Positions 27,760-36,307 of a stretch of 64,000 nt of DNA are shown here, in pieces. A program made the translations under genes and the position numbers. Below the pieces are notes generated by a model. It was not told where the DNA came from, did not search any database, and worked only from the letters and a program-made list of their open reading frames with translations. This DNA comes from Methanobacterium_C sp963845285 (GTDB lineage: Archaea; Methanobacteriota; Methanobacteria; Methanobacteriales; Methanobacteriaceae), in assembly GCA_963845285.1 (NCBI GenBank), contig CAWJRO010000015.1, positions 62,001 to 126,000 on the forward strand, given 5' to 3'. Numbering within the stretch: the first letter of the stretch is position 1; every line of letters starts with the position of its first letter.

Positions 27760-28233
27760 TTAGTTAAGTCCAAACATCTGAGCTGGTGTAAGGCCCTGTA
27801 CAGCTTTACCATTCACGACTCCTGGATAATGGACACTATCTCGGAGGTTTAACTCTTCTTTAGTGAGTTCAGCACCAACCTGTTTTACCTGTCCAGGAAT
27901 AGTTTGAGCTGCCTGAGCCCCAGGATTGACAAGACCCGGAACAATATTCTGTGGTTCAGGGCCAGGGTTATTAGGACCACCTAAAGACTGCTGCCTAACT
28001 CCACGTCCACTGGTCATTAAAGGGAGTATTGTCTCCTTCATAAACTCAGCCATTGCACCAGTTGTTGCTTCAACAAGCTCTTTCTGTTCCTTTTCTTTAG
28101 CTGCTTTAGCTAGTGTGGCCTGTTCTAATTTGTCTTTTTCCTCTTTATCTTTCTGAAAACTTTCAATTATTTTCTTCTGGTCTGCTACTGACTGTTTTAA
28201 TTCATTAAATTCTTTCTGTTCTTTTTCATCCAT
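27760..28233 (-). CDS. Nested in-frame scaffold protein
   Basis: An ATG at 28233 (MDEKEQKEFNELKQSVADQ) inside the protease gene is preceded by GGAGAGGATAAAT, an excellent ribosome binding site at the domain junction. The 157-aa product would be the coiled-coil scaffold alone (DQKKIIESFQKDKEEKDKL, then Ala/Gln/Pro-rich). This parallels Nu3 within lambda C, which shares the reading frame of the protease. Expression is an inference from the start site. Confidence 0.6.
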   Translation of the reverse strand: MDEKEQKEFNELKQSVADQKKIIESFQKDKEEKDKLEQATLAKAAKEKEQKELVEATTGAMAEFMKETILPLMTSGRGVRQQSLGGPNNPGPEPQNIVPGLVNPGAQAAQTIPGQVKQVGAELTKEELNLRDSVHYPGVVNGKAVQGLTPAQMFGLN

Positions 28234-29358
28234 ATTTATCCTCTCCATACTTTGATTAGCTTTAATTCCTTCAACCACGGCTCCCCCTGTTATTATCCCA
28301 GGTTCATTACCGTTTAATCCTTGACCTAATTCATCATTTTCTTCTGTTTCTTGTGCTGATGTTTCGGTTGTGTCTTCAACTGAGTAAATTTGTTCTAAGA
28401 TTTCATCTAAAGCTTCGTAGATATCTGTTCCAGTTTGAACATCAGCCAAACCTGCGATTATTGCGCTTTTGAAGACTTTACCCTCCAAACCTGCCCTGTA
28501 TTTGTAGTTTCCTCCACTATATCCTGTACCTGGGGCTGTTGGATCTACTCCAAGGCACCAATTCTGAGGATCTGGACTGTTGTTAGAACTGCTCCACTCG
28601 TAAGTTCCACGGTTCCAAGGTGTGTCAAAATCAATGTTTCCAGCCTCGATTTGTGCTATTACATTGTCATAAGCGGGTTTGTTCAGGATGTAACCACTTG
28701 ATTGTTTGATTAAATCCATACCTTCTCTGATTTCATTCACTGGATCAACTGGACCATGTAAAATTTGTTGGGCTATCTGGCCACATACGCCATCCCTGCA
28801 TATACTGTCCTGAGTTTGTATTGTTCCATCACTGCTTTTTAGTGCATTTATTGGAGTTATACTCATCTCTATAAGCTCACCATCCTCAACATTTACACCA
28901 TAACGGTTTCCATCCTGAACTACTTTTGATTCTGATGCTAAGCCTCCTATACTATAACCTAAAGGCACACCATTTGCGATCCAATGTTCTACCTGGGCCC
29001 TTGGAGCATCAACTATTGGGTTGTCATGAGGGGTTAGTAATTCAGATACTGGCATGAATTCATCTTTTGCGGAATCTGCCACCTGAACTACTTTACCTGC
29101 CACTTGATCCGGATTATGATTTACAAGTAATGGTTTGCCTAAGGCCGTCTCTTTCATCTTATTTATGAACTTTTGACTCATCCTATGCCCTGTTCGACTA
29201 CGCTCCACCTTAGAACCCAATCCTACAACTGTTGTCGTGTCTTGTCTATGGTAATTCTTTGTGATTGGGATCTGAATGAAAAATGGATGTTTGCCTTCAC
29301 TTAGGCCTTGTTGAATCCAGTTCTTCTTTTTAGATTCTTTTTTTGACGTGTAATTCAC
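27760..29358 (-). CDS. Prohead protease fused to scaffold
   Basis: 532 aa. Residues about 20-190 resemble HK97/XkdF-type prohead serine proteases: candidate His in LLVNHNPDQVAG and candidate Ser in GVPLGYSIGGLASES. A middle region (SSGYILNKPAYDNVIAQIEAG...WNRGTYEWS) is followed by a C-terminal coiled coil and Gln/Pro-rich tail typical of scaffold. The GTG start at 29358 overlaps its own GAGGTG; an ACG at 29349 lies 6 nt downstream of that site, so the true initiation codon is uncertain. It processes and shapes the procapsid. Confidence 0.8.
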   Translation of the reverse strand: MNYTSKKESKKKNWIQQGLSEGKHPFFIQIPITKNYHRQDTTTVVGLGSKVERSRTGHRMSQKFINKMKETALGKPLLVNHNPDQVAGKVVQVADSAKDEFMPVSELLTPHDNPIVDAPRAQVEHWIANGVPLGYSIGGLASESKVVQDGNRYGVNVEDGELIEMSITPINALKSSDGTIQTQDSICRDGVCGQIAQQILHGPVDPVNEIREGMDLIKQSSGYILNKPAYDNVIAQIEAGNIDFDTPWNRGTYEWSSSNNSPDPQNWCLGVDPTAPGTGYSGGNYKYRAGLEGKVFKSAIIAGLADVQTGTDIYEALDEILEQIYSVEDTTETSAQETEENDELGQGLNGNEPGIITGGAVVEGIKANQSMERINMDEKEQKEFNELKQSVADQKKIIESFQKDKEEKDKLEQATLAKAAKEKEQKELVEATTGAMAEFMKETILPLMTSGRGVRQQSLGGPNNPGPEPQNIVPGLVNPGAQAAQTIPGQVKQVGAELTKEELNLRDSVHYPGVVNGKAVQGLTPAQMFGLN

Positions 29359-29400
29359 CTCTTTAAAGTTTGATAATTTAAAAAATAAGAATTAAAAAAA

Positions 29401-29472
29401 GGCTAAGGAGAGATTTGAACTCCCAACCATGCCCTTACAGGGGGCCCGCTCTGCCATTAGAGCTACTTAGCC
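29401..29472 (-). tRNA. tRNA-Thr(UGU)-like gene inside the head operon
   Basis: A 72-nt cloverleaf can be drawn. The acceptor stem GGCTAAG/CTTAGCC is perfect, the D stem is GCTC/GAGC with GG in the loop, the T arm is GGGAG-TTCAAAT-CTCTC, and the next template base gives U73. Anticodon arm: GGCCC-CCTGTAA-GGGCA, anticodon UGU (Thr). Oddities: C33 instead of U33, a G27-A43 mismatch, and U14 instead of A14. G1-C72 and U73 fit archaeal tRNA-Thr. The CCA end is not encoded. It lies between the portal and protease genes on their strand. Confidence 0.75.
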
Positions 29473-29504
29473 ACATGAGTTAAAAAGAAGATTTGAGTAT
29501 GTTC

Positions 29505-29541
29505 CATTTTGGAAACAACTGAACTATACGGAAATTCCGTA
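29505..29541. promoter_or_regulatory. Two small palindromes upstream of the tRNA-like gene
   Basis: TACGGAAATTCCGTA (29527-29541) is a perfect 15-bp palindrome, and TTCCATTTTGGAA is a second one nearby. They sit between the portal stop and the tRNA-like gene and may be processing signals or a binding site for capsid-gene control. Confidence 0.45.
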
Positions 29542-29558
29542 CATTTGAAAAAAAATAT

Positions 29559-30995
29559 TTAAAGATTATCTGCAGTTTCCCGCACAATATAAACGCCTTT
29601 AGGCTTCTTATCCTTCACAATTTGATTAATTCTCTTACTCAAAACTGACTGTTTAGCAGCTGTAGGTGGACCGTTAGGATCTAATTCTTTTGCAAAATTC
29701 TGAGTTCCTAGGGCAGATAATGGGATACGGTTAGCTGCAATTAAAGGTTCATCAGCTAAAGGATCATCAAATAACTCCTCACCACGTTTAGCTAAAACCC
29801 TGTTAATTGTAGTTGTACCGTTATTCAAATATTCCGTGTCCAGGCTGGACTGTTTGACTTCATCAGTTTTGGTCAAGTTTTCAAATGTAATATGTGTATC
29901 TTTAATACCCATCATATCGAGTAAACGGAAGTTAAGATAACTTAAAATCAGATTACTCCATTTTGTAAGGGTTTTATTCATCATGTCATCCTGACTTTCA
30001 CCTTCACCATTACCAATAGATCCACCATTAGCAAATCCAATGGCACTCTGGGGAACATGGTATACTGCCTTAACCGCATCTATTATTGACTGTTGGATTT
30101 CAGGAGTTAGCATATCTTTGTTATTCATTGTCAGGGCCTGGAATGTTGCACCATAAACTACGAGGTTTCCACTATCTCCTTTTTCCTCCATATCTTTGAT
30201 ATCATCCTTAAGTCTCTTGATCTCTTTATTCGCTTCATCATAGTTCACATCAGTTGAGAAGCTCAAAACTCCTTTAATGACATCTCTTACAAAGAAACGT
30301 AGGTTATGCTCTGTCAGGGCTTCATCTAACATTAACTTACTGCAAAGGGCCACTAATTTACTGAGGCCTTTATCATTTGAGAACGGGTTAGGATTGAAAA
30401 TACAGATTAATGTGTCCTCAGTGTATCTGTAACCAGTGTCAGTTCTTATGAAATAGGTAATTCCATTGCTCTTTTTAGGCTCAATCTTATACGGAGCAAC
30501 ACGATCTAACCTTCCAATAAACCCATAGTCATTACGATTAACCTCAACATAGGCCGCCCCAGTCTGGAGAATATCAGTTACAATTTGATTGATGAAAATA
30601 TCATTTGGTTGTAATGGGTTTGGATGGTCCAGGAGAGTTTGCAGGTAAAGGATCTCAAAATCATTAACAACTTCAGGATCCACAGGAGCTGCAACCATAC
30701 GGGCTGCTGAAATAGGTTCTGCGATAGCATCAATAGCCCCTGAAATCCAGGGATTACCCATTGCTAAAGTTATACAAGCTGAAGGTGTGAGATTTTGATA
30801 AGCCGTTTTCATGTAGGTGTCACGGTAATATCCAAAGAACTCACCTAATGTGTCGAACCGTAGTCCAGTTATGTCATTAATGCTGTCTACAAGTTTTTGA
30901 GTTTCACTAGATGCTTGCCCAGGGAATACCCTTTTGCCAGCATTTACCAACCCTTTAACTGGGTTCTGTACTGCCTGTTTTAGATTAAACTTCAT
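29559..30995 (-). CDS. Portal protein
   Basis: 478 aa, a portal of the HK97/phage_portal class. The recognisable blocks are ACITLAMGNPWISGAIDAIA near residue 75, LYLQTLLDHPNPLQP near 115, TDILQTGAAYVEVNRNDYGFIGRLDRVAP near 135-165, and a late YHVPQSAIGFANGGSIGNGEGES typical of the portal clip region. Twelve copies form the DNA entry ring and dock terminase. It lies between the putative minor head genes and the protease gene, as in psiM2-like viruses. Confidence 0.9.
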   Translation of the reverse strand: MKFNLKQAVQNPVKGLVNAGKRVFPGQASSETQKLVDSINDITGLRFDTLGEFFGYYRDTYMKTAYQNLTPSACITLAMGNPWISGAIDAIAEPISAARMVAAPVDPEVVNDFEILYLQTLLDHPNPLQPNDIFINQIVTDILQTGAAYVEVNRNDYGFIGRLDRVAPYKIEPKKSNGITYFIRTDTGYRYTEDTLICIFNPNPFSNDKGLSKLVALCSKLMLDEALTEHNLRFFVRDVIKGVLSFSTDVNYDEANKEIKRLKDDIKDMEEKGDSGNLVVYGATFQALTMNNKDMLTPEIQQSIIDAVKAVYHVPQSAIGFANGGSIGNGEGESQDDMMNKTLTKWSNLILSYLNFRLLDMMGIKDTHITFENLTKTDEVKQSSLDTEYLNNGTTTINRVLAKRGEELFDDPLADEPLIAANRIPLSALGTQNFAKELDPNGPPTAAKQSVLSKRINQIVKDKKPKGVYIVRETADNL

Positions 30996-31011
30996 TTATT
31001 CACCCGCATCT

Positions 31012-31161
31012 TTAATAAATTAAATGTATAACTGTTAATGAATCCTGATCTGTCTTCTTACCTTTCTTTTTCTTTGGTGGTGTGATTATCATGTCCTCGT
31101 TAGAAGAGTACATATAATTCTTCCTTTTGGAATCTACTATGGGTTTACCTTTTTTTGCCAT
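31012..31161 (-). CDS. Small basic protein between head genes
   Basis: 49 aa, Lys-rich (MAKKGKPIVDSKRKNYMYSS; PPKKKKGKKTD). GAGGGATTCA precedes the ATG. No family recognised; possibly nucleic-acid-binding or a virion accessory protein, encoded between the ADP-ribosyltransferase-head and portal genes. Confidence 0.55.
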   Translation of the reverse strand: MAKKGKPIVDSKRKNYMYSSNEDMIITPPKKKKGKKTDQDSLTVIHLIY

Positions 31162-31172
31162 TGAATCCCTCT

Positions 31173-32498
31173 TTAAACTGGTTTAACTTGAACAACATGA
31201 TAATTACCTCCCCATTCACCATCTTTCTCATAGTTTCCTATGACTTCAAATTTAGTATCTCGTGGAAGTAATAGTTCATTTTCATTGTGCCTTACTCGTA
31301 AATCGTTTTCTTTCAATGCTTCTGAAACTGGGAGACCATTTGAACCCTTTGGATATTGGATTTCCATAATATTCTTATGTTCATCCGTGAACCCCTCCGC
31401 ATCCTCAAAATTAGTAGATGTACTTAAAAAAGCTTTATCGTTCATTGTTGAACCAATTTCTGCATCCCCTAAGTCCGTTCCAACACCTCTGTATAACACC
31501 ATACTTTCAGGGGTTTTACTTTGATCTATGAGGTTATCTAAATCACTTACCTCAGATTTGATATCCTCCTCATCAACCAGTGCACCTTCAGGTAATTCTC
31601 CCGTTCTTAAATAATTGTTTAAAACATCTGAATCGTCATGGTATGACTCTAAACTTTCAAGTTCATTAGAATCTAAGTCTTTAAGAGTATCTGTCCAATC
31701 CTGATCATTTTCAACATAATCATCTAACCGAGGTACTTCTTTGTAATCCTCAGATTCAGATTCATCTGTAGATCCTGAATCACCATTACCCATTATGTCA
31801 TCAATAGGTCCTTCCATTAGAACAGGATCTCCAGGTTCACACTGACATCCGTAGTGAGGAGGTTCTGGATATTCCCAGGGCAAATATGGGCCATTATCTG
31901 CCAGTTCCTGGCATTCATCACAAGTATTGTCACCTGCAGGAACCCATGGTATCATCACCATGGTGCCTGTTTGGTCGCTGTAAGCTTCGTAAGCGTCAAG
32001 CATTCCAGCTTTATACGCCTCAGTACCTCCGAACATTCCTATGTTGTCGTTGATTCTTGCAGCATCATCAAATGATTTGATCTCAGTTGTCTTAGGATCT
32101 TCAATACGGCCCTGATGATGCAATTCTTCGCTCATCTCTTGATATTGCCTGAGCTCTTCATCACTGAAAGTGTATTTCAAGTCATCAGTTGGACCTGTTC
32201 CAAGGGCTGTATCCTCAGTTCCACCACCCATCTGGAGAATCTGGCTGAAGGTTTCATCTGAAACATCGCCGGGCATTTCAACGTTTGGTGGAAATTCTGG
32301 ACTATCTGCGGGGCCAGAGGGATTAAGACTATCAAGAACTATTGCAGCTCCCAAGAGGCCTGCAACTGTAAGGTACCAAGCATTATCTGTATCCTGTTGC
32401 TGGGCCATATTGTCAAAGTCAGGATCATATTCATCCTCATCCATTCCTTTAGGTTCTACTTGTGGTGGTTGAACCTGATTTTTGGCGAGTAATGGCAT
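31173..32498 (-). CDS. Minor head protein fused to an ADP-ribosyltransferase domain
   Basis: 441 aa from ATG 32498 (AAGG upstream); a longer frame to 32579 would add a hydrophobic leader without a ribosome binding site. Residues about 190-222 hold CDECQELADNGPYLPW...HYGCQC, the zinc-like Cys motif of Mu gpF/SPP1 gp7 minor head proteins. After an acidic linker, residues about 330-441 show the R-S-E signature of ADP-ribosyltransferases: LYRGV (R337), FLSTSTNF (STS 359-361) and NENELLLPRDT (ExE 406-408). The enzyme would transfer ADP-ribose from NAD to Arg or another acceptor. Being in a head protein, it may be packaged and delivered at infection, as T4 Alt is. Confidence 0.8.
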   Translation of the reverse strand: MPLLAKNQVQPPQVEPKGMDEDEYDPDFDNMAQQQDTDNAWYLTVAGLLGAAIVLDSLNPSGPADSPEFPPNVEMPGDVSDETFSQILQMGGGTEDTALGTGPTDDLKYTFSDEELRQYQEMSEELHHQGRIEDPKTTEIKSFDDAARINDNIGMFGGTEAYKAGMLDAYEAYSDQTGTMVMIPWVPAGDNTCDECQELADNGPYLPWEYPEPPHYGCQCEPGDPVLMEGPIDDIMGNGDSGSTDESESEDYKEVPRLDDYVENDQDWTDTLKDLDSNELESLESYHDDSDVLNNYLRTGELPEGALVDEEDIKSEVSDLDNLIDQSKTPESMVLYRGVGTDLGDAEIGSTMNDKAFLSTSTNFEDAEGFTDEHKNIMEIQYPKGSNGLPVSEALKENDLRVRHNENELLLPRDTKFEVIGNYEKDGEWGGNYHVVQVKPV

Positions 32499-32575
32499 GA
32501 TAAAACCTTGAATGTTGAATGAGTATGAAATCAAGAAATAGAATAATAAAAGAAGAATTAGTGAAATGAAATTAA

Positions 32576-33088
32576 TCATTTCTTAGTACGCCCATAATAA
32601 CCATACCATGTCTTTAAACGGATTGCTAACCGTAACCGGCCACGCACAATCAAGGCTCTATCTTTGATACTTTCTTTTTGAAGTTGGGTGATGCATTGTA
32701 ACCTTGGTGTATTTGCAGGGATGATGGCATTTTTAGCCCCTAACTTCCTGAGCTTTTTATTTGCTATGACAGCCCCGTTAGTATATGTCTGTTCTATTTT
32801 ATCGGTAGCGACTTTTTGGGCTTTGGCTATATAATCATCCACTATTTTATCTATTTCTGCTACTTTCTCATCATCAGTTTTATCTGAATCTTCAAGAACT
32901 GGTTTGGCCTTTTTGTACAAATCATTTTTAACTGTGTTGAGCAGGTCCTGCCTATACTTCATAACATCCTTAGAACTAGGGGCCTCTCCAAGGTTTGGAT
33001 TTGGTTTAAAACTTATTCCTTTACTTTGTTTTGTCATTGCATCCTCTCTGATCTGTTCACTCATCCCATCGTAAAATGCAGATTTCAT
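32576..33088 (-). CDS. Minor head protein N-terminal-type subunit
   Basis: 170 aa, helical and basic: KYRQDLLNTVKNDLYKKAKPVLED...ATDKIEQTYTNGAVIANKKL. It ends 4 nt inside the longer reading of the next frame. The helix pattern and the position beside the gpF-like gene suggest the N-terminal half of a SPP1 gp7/Mu gpF head morphogenesis protein that is split into two genes here. No catalytic motif. Confidence 0.6.
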   Translation of the reverse strand: MKSAFYDGMSEQIREDAMTKQSKGISFKPNPNLGEAPSSKDVMKYRQDLLNTVKNDLYKKAKPVLEDSDKTDDEKVAEIDKIVDDYIAKAQKVATDKIEQTYTNGAVIANKKLRKLGAKNAIIPANTPRLQCITQLQKESIKDRALIVRGRLRLAIRLKTWYGYYGRTKK

Positions 33089-33097
33089 TTAAATCAC

Positions 33098-33217
33098 TTA
33101 TTCATGTATCATGTTTTCCACTAATTCTGGAGTTGTAATTTCTTTTAACCTGTTTTTCATGCTTTTTTTATATTTTAACTTCTCATCTTGCAGTATTATT
33201 TCATCTGTTTTTGTCAT
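33098..33217 (-). CDS. 39-aa helical peptide
   Basis: Starts MTKTDEIILQDEKLKYKKSM after GGAGGGAATCTGAA; Lys- and Glu-rich. It lies between the terminase and minor head genes. No family recognised. Confidence 0.5.
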   Translation of the reverse strand: MTKTDEIILQDEKLKYKKSMKNRLKEITTPELVENMIHE

Positions 33218-33372
33218 TTCAGATTCCCTCCTTTCAAACTTCGATAAACTTTTCTATAATGAAGTAAATTCTAAGGATTCAGGCCCTTTTAGAGCTTGAT
33301 TTCAAAAAGTGCAAAAATAATTACATAAAAATGAACATAAAATTAGAATAAAAAATAAAATTAGATAAACGT

Positions 33373-33516
33373 TCAAATCATTTTCTTGAATTTTAGATTT
33401 AATTTCTTCAATTCATGCTTCGAAATATGCTTAACCTGAGGGAGTCGAGTATAATTTTTCAAGTCTTGGTAATCTATAACTTCATTTATTGTTTTGAAAT
33501 CTTTTTTTCTCTTCAT
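33373..33516 (-). CDS. 47-aa basic peptide after the terminase
   Basis: MKRKKDFKTINEVIDYQDLK... with AGGTGGTAAT before the ATG; basic C-terminus (KKLNLKFKKMI). It follows the large terminase stop by about 10 nt in transcript order. Function unknown; possibly a terminase accessory. Confidence 0.55.
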   Translation of the reverse strand: MKRKKDFKTINEVIDYQDLKNYTRLPQVKHISKHELKKLNLKFKKMI

Positions 33517-33524
33517 ATTACCAC

Positions 33525-35081
33525 CTAAAATGATCCAATATGTGTTATAATTGGAGTTTTCTTTTCTTCAGGAGTTATAAGAATTCTCATCACAATATCT
33601 CCACTATCTAACATGTCTTCATGAGCTCCGTCATCAAATTCACTGTATTCTCCTATAAAATTAGTTGTTTGGGGGTGGTCAACTGGTAGATATACAAGGC
33701 CATTTTCATAGTTCACAGATCCTGCAGTGATTCTCACAGTCTTATCCTTCACGCTGAATATCTCTTTAATAGGGAGTGATGTATCATCAAGAACCTGTTG
33801 GGCTAAAGCAATCTGATAAGCATTTGATTCTATCCCTATGTTCAAAGGTCTCCACTTTTTACCATTCCATATTGGAGATATAGGTCCATCAAAGAGTTTA
33901 TTAACCATTTTAACCTGTTTAGGAAATGGTATTTTATCACGATACCAATCAAGGAAATATATTCTGTAAGGATTTTTCACAACTCCTATGGTGGTGCATA
34001 CAAAGAAATCATTTTTCTCTTTTTTACCTATGGCCAGGTCGTAGCCCTGGTAAATCTCCATGGAATCCCATGAAGGACAAGCTTTAATATTCTCTGTTTG
34101 TCGTTTTGGGTTGATTGCATACCAGTTAAGCCAGTAATCTTTAAGGATTTTACCCTTCATTCCTGCTGCATCATTTTGGTATTCTCTGTTAAACAGGACC
34201 CGGCCCATTGCATTTAATTGTAAAAGGAGTTTTTTAATTCCCCATTTACTTTTCCATAATACCTTATAATCACCTTTAATGTTGGTTACATCTACAGCTA
34301 CACCAGTTTCAGGGTCATAAACATAATCCCATGAATCTGGCCATTGAAGGATAGCTTTTTCTTTAATCACATACCAGGACGTGTTTTCTTCCATCTTGGT
34401 GTAAACATCATCATAATGTTTGTGTGTACCAATACCAAGGATACGACCTCCAGGTTCTAGTAATGGTACAATTGTACCATTAACCCATTTCCAGACATTT
34501 TCTCGACTATCAACTGTACGGCTGTTCACATCATCAATAATATCATCAAGAATGATATCTGTAAAATGTCCTCCTGTGATATCTCCAAGTAAACCTACAG
34601 CTTCTATTGTAGCGTCCCTTTTCAGATCTTTGAGGGCTGAACTTTGATTATAAAATAATTGATTATCAACCTTATTCAGGTCCAATAATTCCTTTGCAAA
34701 ATCTGCTTGGATAAAAGGATTCTTCTTTAAATCTGTATTGATAAGTTTTAAGGTCTTATTTGCCTGTTTATAAGTTTTAGATAAAAGTAAAACATTACGA
34801 TTCTGATTAAAAAGAGTTATATGTTCAGGATATGCACGTGGAACAATAGTTGTTTTACCATGGTCACGTGGGGATTCAAGTAAAGTGAATCTATGCTTAT
34901 TTAATTTCTTAGACCATTCAAACTGATGATCTGGGACCTGTAATTTCAGGTAATGTTTGGCATAGTAAGGTAATGATTCTCTTGCATATTCCTTAGCGTT
35001 CAGGTTCAGACTCTTCAGAATCTTCTCCTTGTCTTGCGAAATAGTCTGCAACTGCTTTAGCAAGTTTTCGCTCATCATCAT
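33525..35081 (-). CDS. Terminase large subunit
   Basis: 518 aa. The ATPase half has Walker A-like SPRDHGKTT at residues 70-78, Walker B-like IILDD at 176-180, and a coupling region RILGIGTHKHYDDV. The C-terminal RNase H-like nuclease shows GYDLAIGKKEKNDFFV and IGIESNAYQ, carrying the expected Asp/Glu metal ligands. It cuts concatemeric viral DNA and pumps it through the portal. The start overlaps the small subunit gene by about 90 nt. GGGG lies 6 nt before the first ATG. Confidence 0.92.
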   Translation of the reverse strand: MMMSENLLKQLQTISQDKEKILKSLNLNAKEYARESLPYYAKHYLKLQVPDHQFEWSKKLNKHRFTLLESPRDHGKTTIVPRAYPEHITLFNQNRNVLLLSKTYKQANKTLKLINTDLKKNPFIQADFAKELLDLNKVDNQLFYNQSSALKDLKRDATIEAVGLLGDITGGHFTDIILDDIIDDVNSRTVDSRENVWKWVNGTIVPLLEPGGRILGIGTHKHYDDVYTKMEENTSWYVIKEKAILQWPDSWDYVYDPETGVAVDVTNIKGDYKVLWKSKWGIKKLLLQLNAMGRVLFNREYQNDAAGMKGKILKDYWLNWYAINPKRQTENIKACPSWDSMEIYQGYDLAIGKKEKNDFFVCTTIGVVKNPYRIYFLDWYRDKIPFPKQVKMVNKLFDGPISPIWNGKKWRPLNIGIESNAYQIALAQQVLDDTSLPIKEIFSVKDKTVRITAGSVNYENGLVYLPVDHPQTTNFIGEYSEFDDGAHEDMLDSGDIVMRILITPEEKKTPIITHIGSF

Positions 35082-35526
35082 CTAATTCCCCTGCTTTAAC
35101 TTCTAAAACAACAGGAGGTTCATCTTTTATCAGGTCTTGTTTCTGTTTAGCTGCTCTAAGTCCAAATTCAATTGCTTTATCATTATTTAAGTCATCTAAA
35201 TCAAGACTTGATGCGTTTTCAATTAACTGATCATAAAAATGAATATTATCTAAAACCTTATCTGCAGCTTTTTCCAAACGGTTCTGACTTTCCTCTTCCT
35301 TTTTTTTAGCCTTTCGCTGTTCTTTCCTGTATTTGGTTTTAGCCTTTTTAACCGGGTCGTACTTTTTTTTATAATTGTTAATTGAAACATGGGAAATATT
35401 TTCGGGACCTCGATCTTCAGGTAGCTCCTTAAGCCATACCGAAATGCTCCTGGAAGATTCTCCTTTGATGATCATCTTCTCAATTTCAGCTCTGTGTGGA
35501 GATTTTTCAACTGCAGATCTAACCAT
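34993..35526 (-). CDS. Terminase small subunit
   Basis: 177 aa. An N-terminal helix-turn-helix-like segment (IEKMIIKGESSRSISVWLKE) is followed by a long basic coiled coil (KKAKTKYRKEQRKAKKKEEE) and an acidic C-terminus. It directly precedes and overlaps the large subunit gene. Small terminases bind the packaging start site; an array of TGTAAAG repeats lies just upstream of this gene. Confidence 0.8.
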   Translation of the reverse strand: MVRSAVEKSPHRAEIEKMIIKGESSRSISVWLKELPEDRGPENISHVSINNYKKKYDPVKKAKTKYRKEQRKAKKKEEESQNRLEKAADKVLDNIHFYDQLIENASSLDLDDLNNDKAIEFGLRAAKQKQDLIKDEPPVVLEVKAGELDDDERKLAKAVADYFARQGEDSEESEPER

Positions 35527-35538
35527 TTTATCACATCA

Positions 35539-35605
35539 TGTAAAGGGTTTACAGTGCTGTAAAGTGTAAAGGATGTAAAGCTTTACAGATGTAAAGGTTG
35601 TAAAA
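35539..35605. repeat. Cluster of TGTAAAG repeats, candidate packaging site
   Basis: Five exact TGTAAAG copies plus a TGTAAAA, with two inverted copies (GTTTACA, CTTTACA), lie in 67 bp immediately upstream of the terminase small subunit. Forward copies begin at 35539, 35558, 35565, 35574, 35590 and 35599. This could be the small-terminase recognition (pac/cos) region or a promoter operator for the late genes. Confidence 0.6.
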
Positions 35606-35660
35606 ATTAAAAAATTAAAAAATGATTGATATTGAAATAGAGGCTTTAATGGCATTCTAT

Positions 35661-35879
35661 TTATGGTACTGGTAAACTGTTTATAAATGCTGAAATTTGA
35701 TGAGGCACAATTGCTCCATTCATGCTGTACAAACCACAATAGGTATTTATGGCCCAAATGCCAATTCCTAAGATTGCGATCCAAAACTCCCAACGTTGAT
35801 ACCATGAATCTTTATCATCATCTTTGGTTTGGTTCTCAAGGAGTTCTATTACATTATCAAGTTTTTCTTCAACTGACAT
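35661..35879 (-). CDS. Small membrane protein of the lysis/packaging region
   Basis: 72 aa: an acidic N-terminal helix (VEEKLDNVIELLENQTKDDD) then a hydrophobic segment (WIAILGIGIWAINTYCGL). One TM. It lies between the coiled-coil membrane protein and the terminase genes. Possibly a holin partner; no family recognised. Confidence 0.55.
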   Translation of the reverse strand: MSVEEKLDNVIELLENQTKDDDKDSWYQRWEFWIAILGIGIWAINTYCGLYSMNGAIVPHQISAFINSLPVP

Positions 35880-35894
35880 TTTAATAACCCATTT

Positions 35895-36272
35895 TTACCT
35901 TAATATTAATCCATAAGTGACTAATGTTAAAAAAGAGATAAATAATGCATTCACTAATATAAAAACTACTGACAATTTTGCATATTTTGATTTGAGACCT
36001 GTGATGTCAGTTGCTTGTGATTCTACTTTTTTTTCAAGTTCCACAATTTTATCAATCCTTTCATTTTGTACACCATTTGTGACTTGTGTATTTGTGAGTA
36101 AATCCATTATTTCTTTATTTCCAGTTTTAATCTCCTTTAAACTATTTTCAATCCTTTTATTAGTCTCTTTACTATTCTCTTTGAAGTCTCCAAACTCTTG
36201 TTTCAACCTTTTAAGCTCAGAACATGGGACATGCTCCTTTTCTGGTTTTGGATTTTCGTCGTATTTAGTCAT
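35895..36272 (-). CDS. Coiled-coil protein with C-terminal membrane anchor
   Basis: 125 aa. The long helix ETNKRIENSLKEIKTGNKEI...IDKIVELEKKVESQA is followed by a single C-terminal TM (VVFILVNALFISFLTLVTYG). The tail-anchored arrangement resembles spanin-like or haemolysin XhlA-like phage proteins, which take part in lysis. No direct homology is evident. Confidence 0.55.
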   Translation of the reverse strand: MTKYDENPKPEKEHVPCSELKRLKQEFGDFKENSKETNKRIENSLKEIKTGNKEIMDLLTNTQVTNGVQNERIDKIVELEKKVESQATDITGLKSKYAKLSVVFILVNALFISFLTLVTYGLILR

Positions 36273-36307
36273 GTACTCACCCGTCTAAAAAAATGAAAAA
36301 AAGGGTT

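Noticed and set aside
29401..29472. tRNA gene as the provirus attachment site
   Set aside because: It lies inside the head module between portal and protease, and the modules on both sides are collinear parts of one virus.
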